This document shows, piece by piece, positions 6,282-8,055 of a stretch of 8,055 bases of DNA. A program made the translations under genes and the position numbers. The notes below the pieces were generated by a model. It saw only the letters and a list, made by a program, of their open reading frames with translations. It was not told the DNA's origin and ran no database searches. This stretch comes from an uncultured Bacilli bacterium (GTDB lineage: Bacteria; Bacillota_I; Bacilli_A; RF39; UBA660), in NCBI GenBank assembly GCA_944350405.1, contig CALVPC010000043.1:1-8055 (forward strand), given 5' to 3'. Numbering within the stretch: position 1 is the stretch's first letter; every line of letters starts with the position of its first letter.

Positions 6282-6312
6282 AAAGAAATTACTGGTGATT
6301 AGTAATTTTTTT
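6282..6312 (+). terminator. Intrinsic terminator after the ligase gene
   Basis: An 8-bp perfect inverted repeat, AAATTACT (6286-6293) and AGTAATTT (6301-6308), has a 7-nt loop and runs into seven T residues (6306-6312). Flanking A residues can extend the stem. It lies 15-45 nt after the ligase stop. The stem has only one G-C pair, as expected in such AT-rich DNA. Confidence 0.8.
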
Positions 6313-6315
6313 AAT

Positions 6316-6344
6316 TTGTGTTAATGATTATTTTGTTTTATAAT
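6316..6344 (+). promoter_or_regulatory. Promoter of polA
   Basis: TTGTGT (6316-6321, the TTG of the -35 conserved) and a perfect TATAAT (6339-6344) are separated by exactly 17 bp. They lie between the terminator and the polA Shine-Dalgarno site. The predicted transcript start near 6351 would leave a leader of about 13 nt. Confidence 0.65.
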
Positions 6345-6350
6345 AATTTT

Positions 6351-6357
6351 AGGTGAT
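6351..6357 (+). promoter_or_regulatory. Shine-Dalgarno site that sets the polA TTG start
   Basis: AGGTGAT matches the 3' end of 16S rRNA over seven bases and lies 6 nt before the TTG at 6364. The ATG that overlaps it (6355) meets a stop after three codons, so the TTG is the only sensible start. Confidence 0.8.
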
Positions 6358-6363
6358 GTACAG

Positions 6364-8055
6364 TTGAAAAAGGTTATTTTAGTTGATGGTAATAATTTAC
6401 TTTTTAGAAGTTATTATGCTACGGCATATAAAGGTTCTATGCTTAGAAATTCTAAGGGTTTTCCTACAAATGCTCTTTTTGGTTTTATTAATATGCTTAG
6501 TAAAATAATTAATGAAGAGAATCCTTCATATATGATGATTGCTTTTGATAAAGGGAAAACTTTTAGACATGAAAAATATGAAGGCTATAAAGATGGTAGA
6601 AAAGATACTCCAGAAGAATTGAAATTACAATTTCCTGTTGCTAAAGAGATTGCTTCTGCAATGGGAATACCTTGTTTTGAAATAGATAATTATGAAGCGG
6701 ATGATATAATTGGTACTTTTGCTAAGGAAGTAGATAGAAGAGAAGATTTTATTTCTACTATTATAAGTAGTGATAAAGATTTACTTCAATTAATTTCTGA
6801 TGATAATGAAGTTAAATTATTAAAGATGAATGATTTTATTAGAATGGATAAGAAAACATTTATTGAGACGTATGGATTTACTCCAGAAAAAATGATTGAT
6901 TTGAAAGGTATTATGGGAGATGCTAGTGATAATATTCCTGGAGTAAAAGGTATAGGAGAAAAAGGAGCTATTAATTTGATTCAAAAATATGGTACAGTGG
7001 AAAATATATATGATCATATTGATGAGATTACAGGTAAAGTTAAAGAAAAATTATTAAATGATAAGGAAAATGCTTTTTTTTCAAAGGAACTTGCTACTAT
7101 ATATAAAGATGTTCCTATTGATAAAGATTTAGATAAAATTAAATATAATGGTGTAACACCAAGACTGGTTCCTCTTTTAAAGGAATATGAATTCTTTTCT
7201 CTATTAAAAAAATTAAATTTAAAGGAAGAAGAAAAAGATTTCGAGTATACAAAAGTTTCTTCTATTCTGTTAGATACTAATAGTGCTATTTATGTAGAAA
7301 CTAGAGGGGTTTATCATGATAATGATTTGCTTGGGATAGCGATTTCTAATAGTAATGGTAATTATTTTGTTGATAAAGATGATATAAAAAATATTGAAAT
7401 TAAAGAGGATATAGTTCTTTATACTTATGATTTAAAAAAATTATATTTAGTTTTCAAATATAATGGTGTTATTTTAAAAAATAAGATTAATGATTTGATG
7501 ATTGAATCTTATATTCTTAATTATCCTATTAAAGAAGATGTTTCTTATTTAATGAATATTTGTAATTATAGTGCTATGTCATGCGAAGATATTCTTAAGA
7601 AATTTAAAAAATATGCTGACAAATTGATTCCTAATATGGTTAGTAAGGCTAAGTTTATATACGATTGTAGAGATAAGTTTTATAATGAACTTGTTAATCA
7701 AAAATTTTTATCTTTATATTTAGATATAGAACTTCCTCTTACTTATGTTTTAATCGATATGGAATATACAGGTGTTCAAATTGATAAAGATTTTTTACTT
7801 TCAATGAAAAAAGAAGTTTCTTCTAAAATATTAGATATAGAAAATAGAATATATTTTCTAGCTGGTAGAAAGGATTTTAATATTATGAGTCCTAAACAGT
7901 TAGGAATGGTACTATTTGATGAACTGAAAATTCCTTATCCAAAAAGAATTAAGAGTGATAAAGGTTATTCTACTAGTGCTGATATTTTAGATAAGCTTAC
8001 TGATTATGAAATAGTAAGACAAATTTTAGAGTATAGAATGCTTACTAAACTTTAT
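6364..8055 (+). CDS. polA: DNA polymerase I, N-terminal 564 residues (partial, runs off the right edge)
   Basis: PolA fills gaps and removes RNA primers in replication and repair. The frame is open from TTG 6364 to the window end, about two thirds of the usual 870-880 residues. Residues 1 to about 290 are the 5' nuclease domain with its metal-binding acids in place: Asp8 (LVDG), Asp62 (AFDKG), Glu111/Asp113/Asp114 (YEADD), Asp137 and Asp139 (SSDKD), Asp186 and Asp189 (GDASDNIPG helix-hairpin-helix region). Residues about 297-455 form a 3'-5' exonuclease-like domain that lacks the D-x-E proofreading motif (here Y-V-E-T-R), so it should not proofread, as in Bacillus-type and Taq enzymes. From about 456 the polymerase domain begins, including F-N-I-M-S-P-K-Q-L-G (505-514) and G-Y-S-T-S-A-D (534-540). 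The palm catalytic motifs lie beyond the window. The gene has its own promoter and follows a terminator. Confidence 0.97.
   Translation, partial: MKKVILVDGNNLLFRSYYATAYKGSMLRNSKGFPTNALFGFINMLSKIINEENPSYMMIAFDKGKTFRHEKYEGYKDGRKDTPEELKLQFPVAKEIASAMGIPCFEIDNYEADDIIGTFAKEVDRREDFISTIISSDKDLLQLISDDNEVKLLKMNDFIRMDKKTFIETYGFTPEKMIDLKGIMGDASDNIPGVKGIGEKGAINLIQKYGTVENIYDHIDEITGKVKEKLLNDKENAFFSKELATIYKDVPIDKDLDKIKYNGVTPRLVPLLKEYEFFSLLKKLNLKEEEKDFEYTKVSSILLDTNSAIYVETRGVYHDNDLLGIAISNSNGNYFVDKDDIKNIEIKEDIVLYTYDLKKLYLVFKYNGVILKNKINDLMIESYILNYPIKEDVSYLMNICNYSAMSCEDILKKFKKYADKLIPNMVSKAKFIYDCRDKFYNELVNQKFLSLYLDIELPLTYVLIDMEYTGVQIDKDFLLSMKKEVSSKILDIENRIYFLAGRKDFNIMSPKQLGMVLFDELKIPYPKRIKSDKGYSTSADILDKLTDYEIVRQILEYRMLTKLY

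Noticed and set aside
6820..7017. Minus-strand 65-codon ORF inside polA
   Set aside because: It lies opposite the conserved 5' nuclease domain and is a compositional artefact.

Overview
The window comes from a very AT-rich, low-GC Gram-positive bacterium. By eye the coding DNA outside the collagen-like repeats is well under 35% GC. Shine-Dalgarno sites are strong (AGGAGG, AAGGAG, AGGTGAT), the -10 boxes are TATAAT, and the ABC transporter and PolA are Bacillota-type. The five genes with a visible stop codon outside PolA and the collagen gene end in TAA or TAG only, and Trp is TGG, so the standard bacterial code fits. A host-associated Bacilli- or Clostridia-type organism is my best guess; the species cannot be named from this DNA.

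Layout. (1) Bases 1-469, minus strand: the 5' part of a collagen-like Gly-X-Thr repeat protein that runs off the left edge. (2) Bases 470-609: AT-rich, no gene seen. (3) Bases 610-3110, minus strand: a compact three-gene ABC importer operon (substrate-binding protein, ATPase, permease) of the nitrate/sulfonate/taurine type, each gene overlapping the next. (4) Bases 3111-3187: a short divergent promoter region. (5) Bases 3188-6267, plus strand: three overlapping genes encoding a nucleoside 2-deoxyribosyltransferase-like protein, a stand-alone E2-type (CAT-fold) acyltransferase domain without a lipoyl domain and with Glu in place of the catalytic His, and an acyl-CoA synthetase-like adenylate-forming enzyme. 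A clear intrinsic terminator follows. (6) Bases 6364-8055, plus strand: the first 564 codons of DNA polymerase I (polA), with its own promoter and a TTG start, running off the right edge.

How the genes work together. The ABC operon should import a small organic anion or vitamin precursor whose identity is not readable here. In the plus-strand operon the ligase and the E2-like protein form an obvious activate-then-transfer pair: the ligase would make an acyl thioester and the CAT-fold protein would bind or pass on the acyl group. The co-transcribed deoxyribosyltransferase-like protein raises the possibility of a nucleoside-linked step. The substrate is unknown, and this operon is the best candidate in the window for an undescribed pathway. 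polA is a housekeeping gene and appears unrelated.
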